Source of the DNA: Cricetomys ansorgei
Lineage: Eukaryota; Chordata; Mammalia; Rodentia; Nesomyidae
Length of the DNA stretch: 64,000 nucleotides
Assembly: GCA_026225945.1 (NCBI GenBank)
Contig: JAMJFZ010003624.1
Span: 7,921,001 to 7,985,000, forward strand
Direction: 5' to 3'
Positions 46,080 to 57,094 of the stretch are shown piece after piece. Each line of letters opens with the position of its first letter. Position 1 is the first letter of the stretch. Made by a program: the position numbers and the translations under genes. The notes under the pieces were generated by a model. That model was not told where the DNA came from. It was given only the letters and a program-made list of their open reading frames with translations, and did no database searches.

Positions 46080-46860
46080 AGTGTAGAGGAATCATTTAAC
46101 CTGGCAGCATGGCTGCTCTAGCAAAGGATTACAATTGAAGGCCTCTGTGATAGCTAGGAAGGGATCAAATCCAAGGGCCTGTATGAGGGATCATATTCAG
46201 AGGCCTATATGATCAGATGGAATGCAGAAATAATGTTAGACTAAGGCTAGGTGAAAGAGATTTCTGTGGTTAAGGCAACATAGCACACACATTTAATCCC
46301 AACACTAGGGTTCCAAAAGGAAGCAGTCAGTTCAGAAGTAGCTCTCAGTTCATGGTTACAGAAGGAGCACACGCCTTTAATCCTAACTCTGAGAGTGAAT
46401 CACAGTGAGGACACGCCTAACTGTAGTGATATAAAAATCAGGATCTCAATTCACACAAAGTGTTCCAAGAGACACACAGGCAGTCTGAGACAAAGCCACA
46501 GAGGCAGTCTGAAGCAGGCAGAGAGTCAGCCAGAGTTAACTAGAGACAGAAGAGTTCAGTCAGATACAGTCAGCCAGCTCAGAAAGTCAGTTTGAACCAG
46601 TCAGCTTGGAGAAAAGTTTGAGTCAGAACAGCAAGTAAGTTGAATCAGTCAACCAGAAGAGTCGGTTAGGTTCAATAGTCAGTTAGGCTCTGAGTACAGA
46701 AGGAGCTAGTCAGAGTGAGCTCAGTCAGCTATAAGTCTTGGAGGCTGAAATATTTTAGGTTTAAAGATTAGATTGTACTGAGGCTGAAATCCTCTAAGGA
46801 CTAGGATTGAAATAACCAAAGAATAAACTGCCTTTTACCTCAAATTAACGGCTACAGCCA
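46080..46860 (+). mobile_element. LTR-like dispersed repeat, copy B
   Basis: Starts TGTAGAGGAATCATTTAACC, has AGCTAGGAAGGG, CAGATGGAATGCAGAAATAATG and a CAGTCAG-rich centre, and ends CCAAAGAATAAACTGCC. Same blocks, order and strand as copy A at 28505-29375, with an extra upstream segment. Two pieces resembling a B1 start (ACACACATTTAATCCC, CACACGCCTTTAATCC) lie inside. Confidence 0.6.
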
Positions 46861-46990
46861 CGTCTTATAATCCAGGATCCCAAGGCTTAAAGGAATGGCA
46901 TAATTTGCCCAGATTAAATCACAGATTGGTCATAGAGTTAGTATGAGACACCACTCTGGGGATTTCTTATTCAGGAACCCTACCACACCT
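46855..46990 (+). mobile_element. MIR-like fragment 1
   Basis: AATCCAGGATCCCAAGGCTTAAAGGAATGGCATAATTTGCCC ... CATAGAGTTAGTATGAGACACCACTCTGGGG. It corresponds block by block with the fragment at 47375. Confidence 0.5.
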
Positions 46991-47374
46991 CTTCACCCAC
47001 ACAGAATAATGTTGCTTCCTGGGTTGCTTCTACAGTACTGATGGTACAGCTCTTGCTCTAGGGAAAGCACCTGAAGAAAACACAGATAGGCTCCTTAAAG
47101 CAGCTTGAATTCCAATTGGGAAATAGCTGAGCCTTCCTTAATACCCGAACAGGTTTCACCTTAGTGTACTGAAGAATCTCCATTGGCTTTCCAAGACTTG
47201 ATAAGATCCTTTTGCAGAACTTAGCTAGTTACCTTAAGAGGTAGGGGCTGAAGTCATGCAGAGACATTGGTAAGAAGTTGAGCATAAAGGATAAGGAAAC
47301 AAAAAGCACCCTCTTGGAGTAGTTTCATTTGATCTTTCTGAATGTCTTGAGAACTGTCAGACAGAGGCTCCTCA

Positions 47375-47525
47375 TGTCTTACAATCAAGGATTCTGAGGC
47401 TCAAAGGAGTCAGCTCGCTAGCCCAGGCTGAACACCAGATCTGTCAGATCACAGCAGAGCAGAGCTGATATGAAACACACTGGTCTGGAGAACCCTTGTT
47501 CAGGACCCTGCACCTGTCCAGAGCC
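47375..47525 (+). mobile_element. MIR-like fragment 2
   Basis: CAATCAAGGATTCTGAGGCTCAAAGGAGTCAGCTCGCTAGCCCAGG ... CAGAGCTGATATGAAACACACTGGTCTGG follows MIR order (gaggctcagagaggttaag..cttgccc..aggtcac..gcagagctgggat). Confidence 0.55.
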
Positions 47526-48129
47526 AACGGAACTTGGGGTTCATGTCTCCGTGTCTAATTTCACCGAGGTGTGGCAGCAGTCTTGGCATACTTTGAAGAT
47601 TTAAGAGGGGGTGAGAATCTGCAAGGATGACAAGCTGCTATAGAGAAGCAGAAAGCCTAGCGTTAGGCTGTGTATCTCATTTTCTGTGTTTTCCTGGATT
47701 TTCCTTTACTTAGCAGGCTGGTGACCTGCTGGGTCCCCTGCGGGCTTGTCTTTACAGATACATGCGTTTAAGGTTGACATGCTTGAGTCTGCTCTGAGCC
47801 ATTGCATTCTTGCTGCACTGGCTGCTATGAGAGAATATAAAAATATAAAAGACAGTCCCTGACCTTAAGAAAAATCCCATTTAATTTAGGAGGCGCGAGA
47901 CATTTAGACTGAACGTTCTATGTGTTTGTCGAAGGATCTGCAAGCAGTTTCTGCTTCTCAAAATCATGCTCTCCTTGGCTACCATTTTAAATTACTTTTC
48001 AAAACATGTTTGCCATCCCTCCACACCTCCCTTTTTTGAGGCAGGGTAGCCTAGGCTCGCCTTGAATTCCTGATCCTTCTTCCACCTTTTGGATCACAGG
48101 TGTTCTGGACCGTGCCCTGCTTTGGCTAG

Positions 48130-48195
48130 CTTCTTAAGGGATGCCCCCTCACCTCTGTATCACTTAAGGGATGCCCCCTCACCCCTGTATCTCCT
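48130..48195. repeat. Tandem duplication, 2 x about 32 bp
   Basis: TTAAGGGATGCCCCCTCACC followed by TCTGTATC or CCTGTATC occurs twice head to tail, almost identical. Confidence 0.85.
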
Positions 48196-48504
48196 CTGGC
48201 CTTTTTCTTGTCTTATCATCATTAGGGCACATCCGGTCAAACCTAATCTGACCTGCGTGTACTCTGCAGGGAACCGAGTCAGTGCTTACACAGTGCACTG
48301 AAGCTTAAAAAAATGCGAACACCTGGGCCTTTGCAAGAAATAGCTGGGCCTCAGCCAATCACAACAGCGAACTATTTAGGCTACATTTAAAAAGACAGAT
48401 GCCAAGTTGTGGTCAATCCATGTATTTCTCACTTCTGTTTTCTGCTTGCTGCTTCTGTTTCTTTGGCTGTAATTGAATGCAAAAGACGATTCCTATCTGC
48501 AGAG

Positions 48505-48637
48505 CTGACCTAGGCATGGTTGCTCGTGTCTGCAATTCCAGCACCGGGGAAGCAGAGGCTGGCAGACTGACGTTAGTTTGAGGCCAGCCTTGGCCACATG
48601 GCAAATTCCAGGCCAGCTTAGGCTACAGAGTGAGCCA
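48505..48637 (+). mobile_element. B1-related SINE, sense
   Basis: CCTAGGCATGGTTGCTCGTGTCTGCAATTCCAGCACC ... GGCAGACTGACGTTAGTTTGAGGCCAGCC ... CTTAGGCTACAGAGTGAG. An older B1 or proto-B1 form. Confidence 0.75.
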
Positions 48638-49035
48638 CTGTCTTGGAGTTTCTATTGCTGTGATAAATGCCACAAGCATAATAAGCAACAGGGGGATGAA
48701 AGGGTTTATTTCCTCTTATAGCTTGTGGTCCATCACACAGGGGAGTCAGAGCAGGAACTCCAGGTAGGAACTGAAGCAGAGGCTGTGGAAGGATGCTGCT
48801 CACTATCTTGTTCCCCATGGCTTGCTCAGCTTGCTTTCTTATAGAACCCAGAACCACCAGCCCAGGGATGCACCACCCACAATGGGCTGGGCTCTCCCAC
48901 ATCAATCACAGATGGAGAAAATGTCCCAAGACTTGACCACAGGCCAATCTGGTGGGGACGTTTTCTCATTTGGGGTTCTCTCTTCCCAACTGACTATTGC
49001 TTGTGTCAAGTTGACAAAACAGTAGCCAGTACAGT
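48638..49035 (+). repeat. Rodent dispersed repeat, copy 5, nearly complete
   Basis: GTTTCTATTGCTGTGATAAATGCCAC, GGATGAAAGGGTTTATTTCC, GCTTTCTTATAGAACCCAGAACCACCAGCCCAGGGATGC, AATGGGCTGGGCTCTCCC and, at the end, CTTGTGTCAAGTTGACAAAACAGTAGCCAG. This is a widely dispersed rodent repeat of about 400-500 bases whose formal name I do not assert. Confidence 0.85.
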
Positions 49036-49089
49036 CACCACATCTCTAACCAAATAACTCTGCTAAGCTAGTTTTGGTTTGGTTTTATA

Positions 49090-49200
49090 ATTTAATCTTT
49101 TAACATTTTTAGTTTTCGAGATAGAGTCTGTATCTCAGGCTGGCCTTGAATGCACAATGTAGCTGTTACACCTGCATGCAAGTCTTATAGGCATGGGCTT
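49090..49200 (-). mobile_element. B1 remnant, antisense
   Basis: TTTTCGAGATAGAGTCTGTATCTCAGGCTGGCCTTGAATGCACAATGTAGC, then a lost middle. Old fragment. Confidence 0.55.
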
Positions 49201-49564
49201 GACCCTAAAGAGCTGTGATTTTGTCTCTTCACAGACACCAAAAATCAATTGTTTGCTTGCTTCAAGCTTCCAGACGATATCCATCAACATATGAACTTTG
49301 TCTTGTTCTTGGCTCTTTTTCTAGAGCTAAATACAATGTTCGGCCCACTGTAGATGCTTGCTACGTAAATGAACAAAATACAAGTTAATCCATGGAAAAT
49401 GAATAAAGACTGGGCTCTTGTCTTCGTCAGAGAGTAGAATAGGGATCACTTGAGGCCAGGGAGGAGAGAGGAGGCGGGATAGAGAAGGTTGAGAAACAGG
49501 GACATTCTCTCTCCCAAGCCTGGAATGGTTAGAAGCCTAGAAAGGAGAGCAGAGTAGATCAGAA

Positions 49565-49655
49565 GAGTCTATAGCATAGATTTCAACCTGGCTGCACATT
49601 ATAATCATCTGGGAAACTAGATACACAGGCTCATTCTCAAAAATTCTTCTGTGAA
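49565..49655 (+). mobile_element. MER5A-like hAT-Charlie fragment
   Basis: TTTCAACCTGGCTGCACATTATAATCATCTGGGAAACTAGATACACAGGC follows MER5A (tctcaaccttggctgcacattagaatcacctggggagc). An ancient shared mammalian DNA transposon. Confidence 0.75.
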
Positions 49656-49656
49656 G

Positions 49657-49688
49657 GAGTGGTGTGTGGTGTGTGTGTGTGTGTGTGT

Positions 49689-49734
<46 letters not shown>
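49657..49734. repeat. (TG)n microsatellite
   Basis: About 36 TG units with GG interruptions. His/Thr-rich minus-strand open frames here are artefacts. Confidence 0.95.
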
Positions 49735-49735
<1 letters not shown>

Positions 49736-50044
49736 CATACAGCAGAGTTGATCCCGCCCAGGGCTTTGGGAAGGGGGAGCCAGGGCAACATAATGTGACA
49801 TCACCCTCCTAACAGCAACTAACTTGGAGTAACCACCATGTGTCAGCCACTGAGGCTGCTTTGTAAAGACTCCCTGAGGCACTTCTGTAGCTCCACTGAC
49901 ACAGAACTGAGCCCCCAGACGAGGGAGGGCTGCACCCTCTGTAGCCAGCAACTGCAGAAGCCAGGTGGTAACCTAAAGGCCGCATTCCCACCTGGGTGCG
50001 CCACCCTGCTTTATCAACCAAAGACAGGTCTGGAAAGGAGTGCT

Positions 50045-50450
50045 CTTAGGGTGATGGAACACCATGACCAAAGTCACCTGGGGAGGAAAGGGTTTATTTG
50101 GTGTACACTTCCACATTGTAGTCCATCATTGAAGGATGTCAGGGCAGGAAACTGGAGGTAGTAGCTAATGCAAAGGCCATGCGGTGGGGGGTGGGGGATG
50201 TGTGTGTGTGCGCGCGTGCTTACTGGCTTGCTCAACATGGCTTGCTCAGCCTGCTTTCTTATAGAACTCAGGGCCCTAACCTTCCCAGGGATGGCCCCAC
50301 CCAATGGGCTGGGCCCTCCCCACCAATCACTAATTAAGAAAATATCCTACAACTTGTGAAGACCGATCTTACGGAAGCGTTTTCTTAATCGAGGCTCCCT
50401 CCTCTAGGTTTAGCTTGTGTCAAGTTGACATAAAACTAGCCAGGACAAGC
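50045..50450 (+). repeat. Rodent dispersed repeat, copy 6, nearly complete
   Basis: GGAACACCATGACCAAAGTCACCTGGGGAGGAAAGGGTTTATTTGG, GTAGTCCATCATTGAAGGATGTCAGGGCAGG, CTGCTTTCTTATAGAACTCAGG, AATGGGCTGGGCCCTCCC and an end at GCTTGTGTCAAGTTGACATAAAACTAGCCAGGACA. Best-preserved copy; it contains a short TG/CG tract near 50200. Confidence 0.88.
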
Positions 50451-50699
50451 ATCAAGGAAGAGTTCCTGGAAGAGGTCATGTGGTAGAGGTCACACCTGCT
50501 TTCTGTTGTTTGCTGGGCTGTGCTATATAACTCCTTACCCTTTACCAGAAAACTGTCAACAAAACCTGTTTCAGACAATCGGGGGCAGGGTGGGAAAATG
50601 GCCAGGTGGAGTGGTGTGATCTGAGGCACAGCTGATAGCACTTGGAACCAGGAACCAAGCTGAGCAGCAGGAGGGCGGAACATTTTATCAAAGAAACAG

Positions 50700-50880
50700 A
50701 CATAGCCAGGTGGTGGTGGTACACGTCTTTAATCCTGTTGCTGAGGTGGCAGAGGCAGATGGATCTCTGTGAGTTCGAGGCCAGCCTGGTCTACAGCATG
50801 AGTTCCAGGACAGCCAGAGCTACAACAGAGAAACCCTGTCTCGAAACACCAAACCAAACCAAACCCAATAAACAAACAAA
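50700..50880 (+). mobile_element. B1 SINE, sense, full length
   Basis: AGCCAGGTGGTGGTGGTACACGTCTTTAATCC ... GAGGCCAGCCTGGTCTACAGCATGAGTTCCAGGACAGCCAGAGCTACAACAGAGAAACCC, then an A-rich AAACAAACAAACAAAC tail. Sense form of the local B1 variant. Confidence 0.95.
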
Positions 50881-51644
50881 CAAACAAAACAAAACCAAAA
50901 AACAGACACAGCTCGGGGGAGGGAGGAACTCTAAGTCCCTTCTGGGGAAGGGTAGGAAGATAAAGGTAAGGGCAACCACAGTGGGGGGCTGGTAGGCTCT
51001 GCCCTGTATATGGACAGAGAGGCTCAGCTCAAACTGTCCTACTTGGCTTCTAAAGGAAAAGGACACCCACAATCCCAGTGGCTAGGGTCCTCTGGGTTTG
51101 CCCTGTCGCAGAGCATGTCTTTTGTGGCACAGAGCTGGCTTCTTCCAAATTTGGCTGGCTATTCTTTTTGTTTTTTATGTTTAGGCTAAGCACCAGTATT
51201 TCCTTCAACCATTTTTATTGTCACCAGTGCATTTCTTTTGGGGTCACACATGCATACCGTTAACTTCGGTCTGTTCTGTCGGCTCATTTCACAGCAGTCA
51301 GTGTGTAGGCAACAGCGCACCGGGAAACTCTGTGCAATGTTAGGTGACATCAGGGCTCAACTACTAGCTCTGAACTCGCCTTACCACCTCTTTGCTGCCA
51401 GCTCTGAAGGAGTTGACCCAACTTCGTATCTCAAACTGCCAGATGTCAGGGAACTTTACCGTGTCCTGTGCTGAAAACACGGGTGCCGACTGCTTTGACC
51501 ATCTATCTACAAGGGCTGTTTTACAGCGCCTGAAGCGTGCAGCTGCCGATCTTCCCCTAAAACTCCAGGGAAAGGAGGCTGGCTACAGCTCAGATGAGAA
51601 GAACGTTTACTTGGCACGCATCCCAGTACCACATAAATGGGGTG

Positions 51645-51765
51645 ATGTGGCATACCTGTAACGTCAGCAATTTGTGAGGTGGAGGAAGGAGGATCAGAAA
51701 CCCAAGGTCATCCTTGGCTACACGGTGAGTTCAAGGTCAGCCTGACTCAAAAGCAAACCAAAAAA
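51645..51765 (+). mobile_element. B1-related SINE, sense, old
   Basis: GTGGCATACCTGTAACGTCAGCAATTTGTGAGGTGGAGGAAGGAGGATCAG ... CATCCTTGGCTACACGGTGAGTTCAAGGTCAGCC. The order is that of a proto-B1/B4 head, diverged. Confidence 0.6.
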
Positions 51766-52439
51766 TTCCTGGTGAAGTAGCACCAAATGAAAGAATACAT
51801 ATTTACAAGTATGTCTAAGGAATTTAGCGGTTAACCACAACCCCTGAACCTGGGGTTTAAATGAAATTAGGCAAGTTGACTTGGCATGTTCTGCAATTCT
51901 GATCCTCTTATTTAGATGGGAAAAGTATTAGAGACGAGAATATTATGGCTTCAGCTGGACGAAATCATAGTTCTTGGCTTTTACATGTTTTAAGGATAAG
52001 TTTCAGGCTTCAATGAACACTGTGAAAACAGGAAATCCAAAAATGCACATGGAGGCCAAGTACTGTTAACTCTCGATAGACAAGAAATCCAAAGTCTCTT
52101 GCAAGCTGGGGTCTATGGGCACATGCAATCATTCAAAGCAGCACGATAGTTCTCCTATGCAAGATTAATTTGGTCATATCTAGAACTTTCCAAGACAAGA
52201 AAACAAAGAGCCTCGAGAATAGACACCAGTGTGTTCATATTAGACCTGGCCAACTGGACTGCTGCATTCCATCGGCTTCCAGTGAGAACCTGTCTGCCCT
52301 ACTGCAGAGAACACCCTGACTCCCTCAGACTGGGCAGGGAGCAGAAGTCGATCAGGCCACCGTCGCTGTCCCATAGCTTAATGAGTGCTTTGAGGGAGGC
52401 AACTTTGGTTGAGAGACAAGATATGAGGCACCTGACCAG

Positions 52440-52760
52440 CTGTGCTCCAAAGCCAGCCTCCAGGTTGATTTCCAGCTCTGTAACTCTAGGCCAAGTACTT
52501 CTTCCTTTCCTCAGTTCCCTCAATTTTTTTTTTCTTTTTTCGAGACAGGGTTTCTCTGCTGTAACTCTGGCTGGCCTCGAACTCACAGAGATCCGCCTGC
52601 CTCTGTCTCCCGAGTGCTGGGATTAAAGGTGTGTGCCACCACCGCCTGGAACAGTTCCTTCATCTTAAAACAAATGATACCATTTCCCATCCTGTAAAGT
52701 GTGGCGAGGATTATGTGCGCTAACATACCCAAGGTTCTTGTAATGACCACTGGGATGTAT
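52440..52760 (-). mobile_element. MIR, antisense, split by a B1 insertion
   Basis: Left part GGTTGATTTCCAGCTCTGTAACTCTAGGCCAAGTACTTCTTCCTTTCCTCAGTTCCCTCA and right part CAGTTCCTTCATCTTAAAACAAATGATACC ... GAGGATTATGTGCGCTAACAT join into one reverse-complement MIR layout. The B1 lies between. Confidence 0.7.
52523..52651 (-). mobile_element. B1 SINE, antisense, inserted in MIR
   Basis: TTTTTTTTTCTTTTTTCGAGACAGGGTTTCTCTGCTGTAACTCTGGCTGG through GGGATTAAAGGTGTGTGCCACCACCGCC. An internal deletion removes the CTGGAACTCACTCTGTAGACCAGG block. Flanked by an 11-base target duplication CAGTTCCCTCA (52512) / CAGTTCCTTCA (52652). Confidence 0.95.
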
Positions 52761-53019
52761 TATGTGAGATATCAGGTACTATTCCAACTCCTTCATTACC
52801 TATGCCAGCCCTTTCTTTGCCTCCTTCCCTCCCTCTTCCTTCCCTCCCTTTCTTTTCATTGCCTGCCTGGCACAGTGGGCAATCTGTGCAGCTGACTGCA
52901 TGCATTTCTTTTAGCATATCAAGGTAATGCCACTTCTCCAGAGAGTGACCTACAGAGAAAGCGCAGGCGATTCATGTGGTCAAAGAAAAACAGGTTTCTT
53001 TAAACGTTTTTTAAAATTA

Positions 53020-53022
<3 letters not shown>

Positions 53023-53061
<39 letters not shown>
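53023..53061. repeat. (TA)n microsatellite
   Basis: About 19 TA units, self-complementary. Next to it a 78-codon frame is an artefact. Confidence 0.95.
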
Positions 53062-53062
<1 letters not shown>

Positions 53063-53359
53063 CTGTATACCTACTGAGTGGGCTCACTGAGAGAGACACA
53101 GAGGCTTATTCATTGGTGAAAATTCTTCCAAACCTCAGCAGAGGGAACCACCATCCTGGCTAGCACTATCCTCCTTAGTGGAACCCCGAGCATCTGAGCT
53201 CAGGTGTTTTTACTGATTCAGATCTCCTCAGGTGCAGATCATAAGCAATCAAACATCTCCCCACAGAAATCCAACACCTGCAGACAATGCAAAATGCCAA
53301 GGCCTATGCATCCCTTTTCCAGCTGTGCACAAAACAATTATTTTAAACATAAAATAGAT

Positions 53360-53505
53360 TTCCACAACATATGTGTGTGCGCATGTCATGACGCATATGT
53401 GGAGATCAGAGGCCAACTTGTGGTACTGTTCTCTCCTCTAACCACCAAGTCTCCAACTCAGGTTGCCAGGCTTATTGGCAAGCACCTTTGCCATCTTGCG
53501 AGACT
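53360..53505 (-). mobile_element. B3-type SINE, antisense
   Basis: ATGTGTGTGCGCATG, GGAGATCAGAGGCCAACTTGTGGTACTGTTCTCTCCTCTAACC, CCAACTCAGGTTGCCAGGCTTATTGGCAAGCACCTTTGCCATCTTGCGAG: antisense B3 layout. Confidence 0.75.
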
Positions 53506-55329
53506 GTACCACAACTTTTTTAAGAATGGAAGTGTTCAGGAAGGGCTACTTCCCAAAAGAAATGCACTGGAAGAAAGCTGTGTCCTTCCTAATGGTATTG
53601 TTCTGTCTGTAACGGCAGAACACGAAGGGAGCATGGAGAAAAACAGTAACGGCATTGCTCAACTGAGGCAGTCCTGAGTTCCTACATCTTGGCTTGTTAA
53701 TGTGAAGCGTCTTACTACTTACGCCATTTTTAGTAGGATTTTCTGTCACTGGCCTGAGAGCACCACAGGAAGTTCTTAATTATCTACTTTGTGGGAAACA
53801 CAAACGATACAGCTCTGAACTGGATTCTCAATAAGGTTTTCAAAATGCTTCAGGGAGACAAACTACGAAAACTGAAACGTAATAGCAGGCACCAAATGTT
53901 AAGAGCTTGGATTGAGATGACCTGACAACATAGGTCATGTAGAGGGGTGGCCTCAGAGAACTGGGGATGGCAGGGAGGGAGGTGTGGGGAGTGAAGGGAG
54001 CCCCGAGTGAAGCTCTGAGTGGATGTGTACTGTTGACATGGGCATGGCCATGTCAAGGATCCCAGAGCCTCAGAACCAGGAGTGATGAAGTCTTCCTGCC
54101 ACCCAGGAGTGAGGCTCGGAGGGAAATGGCAGCACCTTCTTTTGGGGACCAAGTGTGAGTGTTGATAGTGTGTGCAGAAAGTGTGCACCATAGCTTTTCC
54201 AGGCTGGATATTTAAGACCTGACTGCTCTCCCAAATGTTCTGCAAACCCTTGATCCAGCTGCCTCCTCGTCTAACTGTATGCATGCAATAACCCCATCTC
54301 TGCTCGACTCCATAAAATAAACACGCTCGGATCCTAGGTGCTGAGGCTTCTCCAGCCAAGCCCCAAGACCATATGATCCCAGTTTTCTGTCTGTCATTCC
54401 TTCATTTGCTCACTGCCCCCAGTTAGGTCCAAGTCCCAGGAGCCTTGCGGATGCAGCAGAGATGGAATGTTCCAGGTGGGGTGGGGGGACAGTGTAAACG
54501 AGGGAGAAGGTTGCATTTGCATTTCACCATATGAAAACACCACATACACGGTGGCTTAAGAGACCACCATCTCTCATGGCTCAGATCTATAGCCAGTATC
54601 ACCATGCTTTATTCCATCGTGGGGCTGCTCATTTGTAGATGGATGCTCATTACTGTATTCTTACATCCCTGGTGTCCCTATGTGTCCAAATCTCCTCTTT
54701 TTATAAGAAAGAGTGAATCACAGCCTGCCTTATGACTTTATCTTGACTTGACCCAATTTTTAAAGGCCTTATCTCCAAATGGGGATTCGAGATTTAACAC
54801 ATGAATTTTACTCAATTCAGTTCATAATAAGGACCCCCGCACCCCCGCAAAGTTTAAGCATTAGGGTTCATTGGGAGATGAAACCAGAAGATTACATTAG
54901 GACCAGATCGTAGGTAACTTGAATTGTTGGCCTAGATTTTGTTGTGACGTATCCATCAGACAAGATCAGTCGGACATGGGTTCAAGCTGACAGAAAGTCT
55001 TTGTCATGCAGCTGGCGCCTACACTGCATGTTCAGAAGCCTTTCTCAGGGTTAGCTTTAAGCACAAAAACCACACCCAGGGTTGACACACCTCAGCAAGC
55101 ACAGTTAGCCAGAAGTGGAACTACAGAAGCCAAAAGGCAAGGCCAGTAAGTACATCTAGGGACTTTCCTAGGACTATGGACTTGGATGGATTAGGGCTTT
55201 GTTTTCATTTTGGCAAGTATTGTTGCTGTCTATGTGCTGGGTCCCAAGGCCTGAACGGTACTTCCATCATGGTGTCAGTTGTGCTGAGGTCTAGGAGCCT
55301 GTTAGTTTCACTTTGCAGCAGCAAACGGG
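53506..55329. other. Spacer between Gcnt4 and Ankrd31, no gene recognised
   Basis: Open frames up to 169 codons (53850-54359, minus), none with a recognisable domain. Around 54840-55080 is unassigned sequence with possible old LTR features. No CpG island. Confidence 0.4.
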
Positions 55330-55745
55330 GCAATGTAGACATTTAAGAATAACTTGGCAGCAGTATGCCATAGAGCTCAATCAACACGTAGCCACAGTAA
55401 GAGAAACTGGTTAGAACTGCTGCTGTATAGTCTACACCAGTGCTGATGTTGGCTGCACTGAGGAGAATGAAAGACTCAGGCCAATGTACCAGAAAAATAC
55501 CTGCACATCGATGCTTCTGGCAGCACTGGTCACCATGGCCGGTGTCCAACAGCGGAGGAGTGGGTAAAGAAAACGTGGTATATTGACACGATGGGATTGT
55601 TTTTCAGCTGTAAAGTGGAAGGCTGTGTCGCCTGGAGGAAAACAGATGTAACTGAAAATAATGCTAAGGAAATTAAGCCTGTTTCAGAAAGACACGTACC
55701 GCGTTTCATCTCATGTACAGTTCCTGCACTTTAAACAGCTAAAAT
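55330..55745 (+). mobile_element. Ancient L1 fragment, ORF2 end and 3' UTR
   Basis: GTGGGTAAAGAAAACGTGGTATATTGACACGATGGGATTGTTTTTCAGCTGTAAAG, then ATAATGCTAAGGAAATTAAGCC and CAGAAAGACACGTACCGCGTTTCATCTCATG match the end of L1 ORF2 in sense. The upstream AAGAATAACTTGGCAGCAG...GCACTGGTCACCATGGCC part is weaker. Confidence 0.75.
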
Positions 55746-56299
55746 CACGTATGTAGATATGAAAGTAGAGGCTGTCTAGGAAAAAGTAGACCTATGGGAG
55801 GGGAAAGAGGCGAAAAGAGGGAAGAGGCATATAAGAGGGAATATACTTAATGTACAATACATACTTGTATGAGAATATCCTTGTGTAATACGTGCATGTG
55901 CAATGAATACATGCAGTAAATATTTAAAAATCAGTTTTGTAGAGAGGACACAAAGATCAAGTAGATTGGACCACTGGACACTAGTCAAGGTCCTATGTAT
56001 GGCCGAGGGACAGAAGCTTAAAAGCTTTAACAGACAGAAAATCTTGTAAACACTCTTCCGACTGCCCAGGGTTCTCACAGGGAAGAGCCACCGCAGAGCA
56101 GCTCTCTCCAGCTCTGGCCGGGCAGACCCTTCATCTTCTCGGTTACCTGGATCTGTGTCCTCACCCTCCAGCATCAGCTCTCAGCTCTGTATTCTAAAGA
56201 TATTTTCTAAATATTCTATTTATTTAAAGTGAGACTCAAAAAAGCAATATCATATTCCCCCACAAAAATGTCCTACTTATTAAAAATGTCAAATTATTA

Positions 56300-56450
56300 T
56301 TTTAGGTGTACTGGTGAGTTGTCTACATGTATGCCTGGTACCCACAGAGGCCAGAAGAGGGCACTGGGTCTCCTGGAACTGGAGCTATGTAATGGCTGTG
56401 AGCTGCCACGTGGGTACCAGGACTTTCTGAACCATCTCTCTAGTCTCCGA
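56300..56450 (-). mobile_element. B2 SINE, antisense, partly deleted
   Basis: ACATGTATGCCTGGTACCCACAGAGGCCAGAAGAGGGCACTGGGTCTCCTGGAACTGG ... GGCTGTGAGCTGCCACGTGGGTACCAGG ... GAACCATCTCTCTAGTC. The stretch between GGTACC and the A-box region is deleted. Confidence 0.85.
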
Positions 56451-56899
56451 GTGATTTTTATTGCAATTTTCTCTTTTCTACACAGAGAAAAGCCACAGAA
56501 TAAGAACAACAAGCCAAAACTTTACCTGGGAGTCAGAGATGATGAAGAATAAGAGTAACCTGGTTATATTCATGACAGTGTAGACATCAAAGGCGCATCC
56601 TTCAAAAACAATCAGTCTCAATAAACACTTGGTTAGGTCTCTGCTCTAAGATTTAGCACTACCTAAATATAGTAATCTTATCTGAAACTAAAATTTCCTT
56701 CATAATTTTAAACTGTGACTTTGAAATATATTTCAGAGTAAATGTGGGCACTTTCTAAGGTCTCCTCAGGAATGACTGTCTGTGATCACTTTTACTTTAT
56801 CTTCACTTCCCACAGGAGACTGTTCCTCAGACAGAGGTCCAAGTGCTGAATATGAGATTATTTAAGTTTATGTCAATAAAAGCAAGAAACTCAATACAG

Positions 56900-57094
56900 C
56901 GTTATTCAGAAAATGCCTTTATTGCATTGACCAAAAAGCACTGAACTCACCATATCAGTTTTCTTATCACAGTAAATACACATCTCTAGTAATAACTCAT
57001 AGTGCAGGTTAAGACAGCATACCACACAGGATGGAGATGGAGTGCTGTTGATTCTAAGAACAAATACTAAATAAGCTACCAAGAAAACAAGGCT
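56900..57094 (-). terminator. Ankrd31: 3' UTR and poly(A) signal of probable Ankrd31
   Basis: About 195 bases follow the TGA at 57095-57097 on the minus strand. An exact AATAAA (plus-strand TTTATT, 56918-56923) in the setting GCAATAAAGGC places the transcript end near 56900. A short 3' UTR fits a testis-type gene, but transcript data would be needed to exclude a longer form. Confidence 0.6.

Noticed and set aside
28505..46860. One 18-kb provirus flanked by the two LTR-like copies
   Set aside because: The DNA between contains unique sequence, an ancient L1 and the Gcnt4 CpG island. No viral genes are present.
49537..49951. His/Thr-rich frames
   Set aside because: Translation of the TG microsatellite.
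53850..54359. 169-codon minus-strand frame as a gene
   Set aside because: No recognisable domain, no splice or promoter context; the length is within reach of chance over the whole window.
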